From CAJQQY01 sp045104975 (GTDB lineage Bacteria; Bacteroidota; Bacteroidia; Chitinophagales; Saprospiraceae), in the NCBI GenBank assembly GCA_045104975.1, contig JBGCCY010000033.1:124001-188000 (forward strand): a stretch of 64,000 nucleotides of DNA, given 5' to 3'. Below, one piece after another: positions 63,401 to 64,000 of this stretch. The stretch's first letter is position 1. Every line of letters begins with the position of its first letter. Position numbers and translations under genes: made by a program. The notes below the pieces were generated by a model. It was not told the origin of the DNA. It saw only the letters and a program-made list of their open reading frames with translations, and searched no databases.

Positions 63401-64000
63401 CAAATCCTGAAATGGTTTGCTGGTTGGTTAAAGAAAAATCCCAATTATGTATTTTCAAATTAGTCAAATTAAGATTGGCTGGAAATGAATAATTCGCAGC
63501 ACTTGTTTCGGTATCATCGGTTTCACAAATCGCCCAAAGCACATAAGTATATTGTCCATTCGCATGTTTAAATGCACCTCCATCGACGTTGGCAGGTAAT
63601 TGCATTGCTGTCGTTTGAGCATCATCATACGTTTTTTCAAAAAGTAAATTAGAAACTGTTTTATAGGCAATTCCACTATTCGTTCGCTGAATATCTCCCA
63701 CCGCAGTTCCTTCAAGTTTTTCGTAGAAACCTGTCATTTGAAAAGGATAAAGTGCGTTGGTGAAAGTTTCTTTTTCTCCTAAATCATAATAATGAAAATT
63801 AAGAACTCCTTCTTTTTGTAATTCGATTGGCAACTTGACGGCGTAATTTCGGGCAGCTTCATCTGAGCCGATGTAGTCTCCAAATTTCTTTCGAGGAATA
63901 CTTGACTCGGTCATGATGGCTAATTTTTCTGGGAAAGTATCTCCGTCATAACCATAATTTTTCATGACTAATTTGAATTCGTTGAGGTCTTCGGTGATGC
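60414..64000 (-). CDS. Mosaic secreted hydrolase-like protein, 5' end outside the window
   Basis: The 3' part of a larger gene: the frame continues upstream of the internal Met at 63965 to the window edge (ITEDLNEFKLV). Domains, counted from that Met: about 1-200 looks like the end of a TIM-barrel glycoside hydrolase (IMTESSIPRKKFGDYIGSDEAARN with Glu20 as possible nucleophile, and HYYDLGE), which is tentative. Then come a HYR domain (206-287, FNCPSDINLTL...IGTSTITYLISDDCGN), an InlB-like B-repeat (300-390, GWSGGGCAGN), two SprB repeats, one PKD (WDFGDGNTS), a cohesin-like domain (about 640-785), dockerin-like segments (NGVTSFDLATIQQHI, DIDHSNSISSFDLFLAQQVI), a second cohesin-like domain (955-1085) and a type A T9SS signal (QNQPNPFSKSTRI...IVKKMILGK). 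It probably binds or degrades polysaccharide. Confidence 0.82.
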   Translation of the reverse strand, partial: ITEDLNEFKLVMKNYGYDGDTFPEKLAIMTESSIPRKKFGDYIGSDEAARNYAVKLPIELQKEGVLNFHYYDLGEKETFTNALYPFQMTGFYEKLEGTAVGDIQRTNSGIAYKTVSNLLFEKTYDDAQTTAMQLPANVDGGAFKHANGQYTYVLWAICETDDTETSAANYSFPANLNLTNLKIHNWDFSLTNQQTISGFENIPLTGSPQFFTPTNQQISFNCPSDINLTLPYTSTGQVVTWDPISANSLCSTGTVNVEQTGGLTSGSFFPIGTSTITYLISDDCGNSETCNFNVILELDTSPGVDCPSNTHLVTITIIGNGSVDIEFIDPVGMTETCTEGICSYCINTNSLIKLVGLPDASETFIGWSGGGCAGNDVCWKGINWETHITATFSENTSNPIELTTTSTDVTCNGENDGSAQVNAAGGTSNYSYHWSDGQTTSQLNNASAGNYVVTVTDATGTTAIASVQINQPATPLFGFILNQTNVTCLGGDDGSTEINVSGGTSPYQYSWSNNNSNPTLNNLLAGTYIVTITDNNGCTSSTSTTILEGNLIATTSDFSKTINGFSIDFEDLSTGNPTTWMWDFGDGNTSTTISPSHTYSAAGNYLACLTVSNDCGQNTSCQNISLGQINNILIDLESVNGNTGSIVQVPIRVENFNNVVSFQHSFKIPDTTMAEFVGTSNFVSTQLGNTATFNVTPENINTVWLSASGTSASLIDGTILYYLDILVKGLPGDCIEIELDNQTLPTEFVVMVNGNVMQVGYDFNSAEVCSSPGVIISGNIQTEFGTPIQDVEMFNAAGTNTFTGTTNLNGNYATIPFPMGSSLSIEPHKDVNYVNGVTSFDLATIQQHIVGNEILDSPYKLIAADIDHSNSISSFDLFLAQQVIVANVDTFPNNESWRFVPADFVFPDPTNPLGNPFPEAIDLTNVTSNITNQDFIAIKVGDVNGTALPNFTGGGTSGVTRSSGGELTFFLRKEKTSENEFYIEFLAKDFKQISAFQFDLFFEKSKMQLVEIKEKQLNVKHGNKLLDDGIITLIWFDAASEGKTLEGKSSLFKIYFKGKMEEVSLANDVQLVEKITPAIAYSYLGIPQDLTISILEKIGIGHFNQSILVFQNQPNPFSKSTRILFEMMKEEKVQVKIIDQNGKVFFELEEIFSKGIHHLDFNGNDFSSAGIYYYTFTTSTDRIVKKMILGKVKE

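Noticed and set aside
1..64000. Search for tRNA, rRNA, prophage or complete insertion sequences
   Set aside because: No cloverleaf, rRNA-like segment, integrase, transposase or phage structural gene was seen.

Overview
The window looks like chromosomal DNA of a Bacteroidota bacterium, probably from the Saprospiria or a related gliding lineage (inference). The reasons are AT-rich DNA, a 289-aa RpoD of the short Bacteroidota type, a PorP/SprF protein, type IX secretion (T9SS) C-terminal signals of both type A and type B, SprB, PKD and cohesin/dockerin-like modules, and a TonB-dependent receptor behind a TPP riboswitch. I saw no rRNA, tRNA, CRISPR array, phage or complete insertion sequence.

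Layout. 1-6.3 kb holds ordinary genes: a membrane-anchored unknown, an SH3 lipoprotein, the primary sigma factor, a frameshifted outer-membrane protein, a YafV-type omega-amidase and a Crp/Fnr regulator. 6.3-15.7 kb is a SprB-like giant adhesin (about 2,600 aa) followed by its likely export partner PorP/SprF. 15.8-28 kb holds a secreted esterase, era, a NadR-like kinase, a TPP riboswitch with a TonB receptor, a small beta-barrel protein, an 1147-aa secreted unknown and a propeller-like lipoprotein. 28.8-58.2 kb is dominated by three more giant secreted proteins: a metzincin with 23 PKD domains (2515 aa), a 3973-aa protein with a P-domain and 39 Ig/PKD-like modules, and a related 2513-aa protein. 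An M23 peptidase sits between the first two. 58.2-64 kb holds a possible structured RNA, a membrane protein, a 126-bp MITE-like element and the 3' part of a mosaic protein (hydrolase-like, HYR, SprB, PKD, cohesin, dockerin-like) running off the window.

The four complete giants take up about 35 kb. They share one plan: a Sec signal, a distinct head domain, a long repeat stalk and a T9SS signal. One PorP/SprF may serve the three type-B substrates. The most striking sequence property is charge. In the 2513-aa protein I find no Lys, Arg or His over about 2,400 consecutive residues, and the other two stalks in 28.8-58.2 kb are nearly as poor in Lys and Arg. The 3973-aa gene also holds four in-frame copies of an exact 756-bp repeat. 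These proteins look like polyanionic, trypsin-resistant surface fibres that diversify by recombination.

Several gene ends, mostly convergent ones, carry long palindromes of one or two dispersed families, probably acting as bidirectional terminators.
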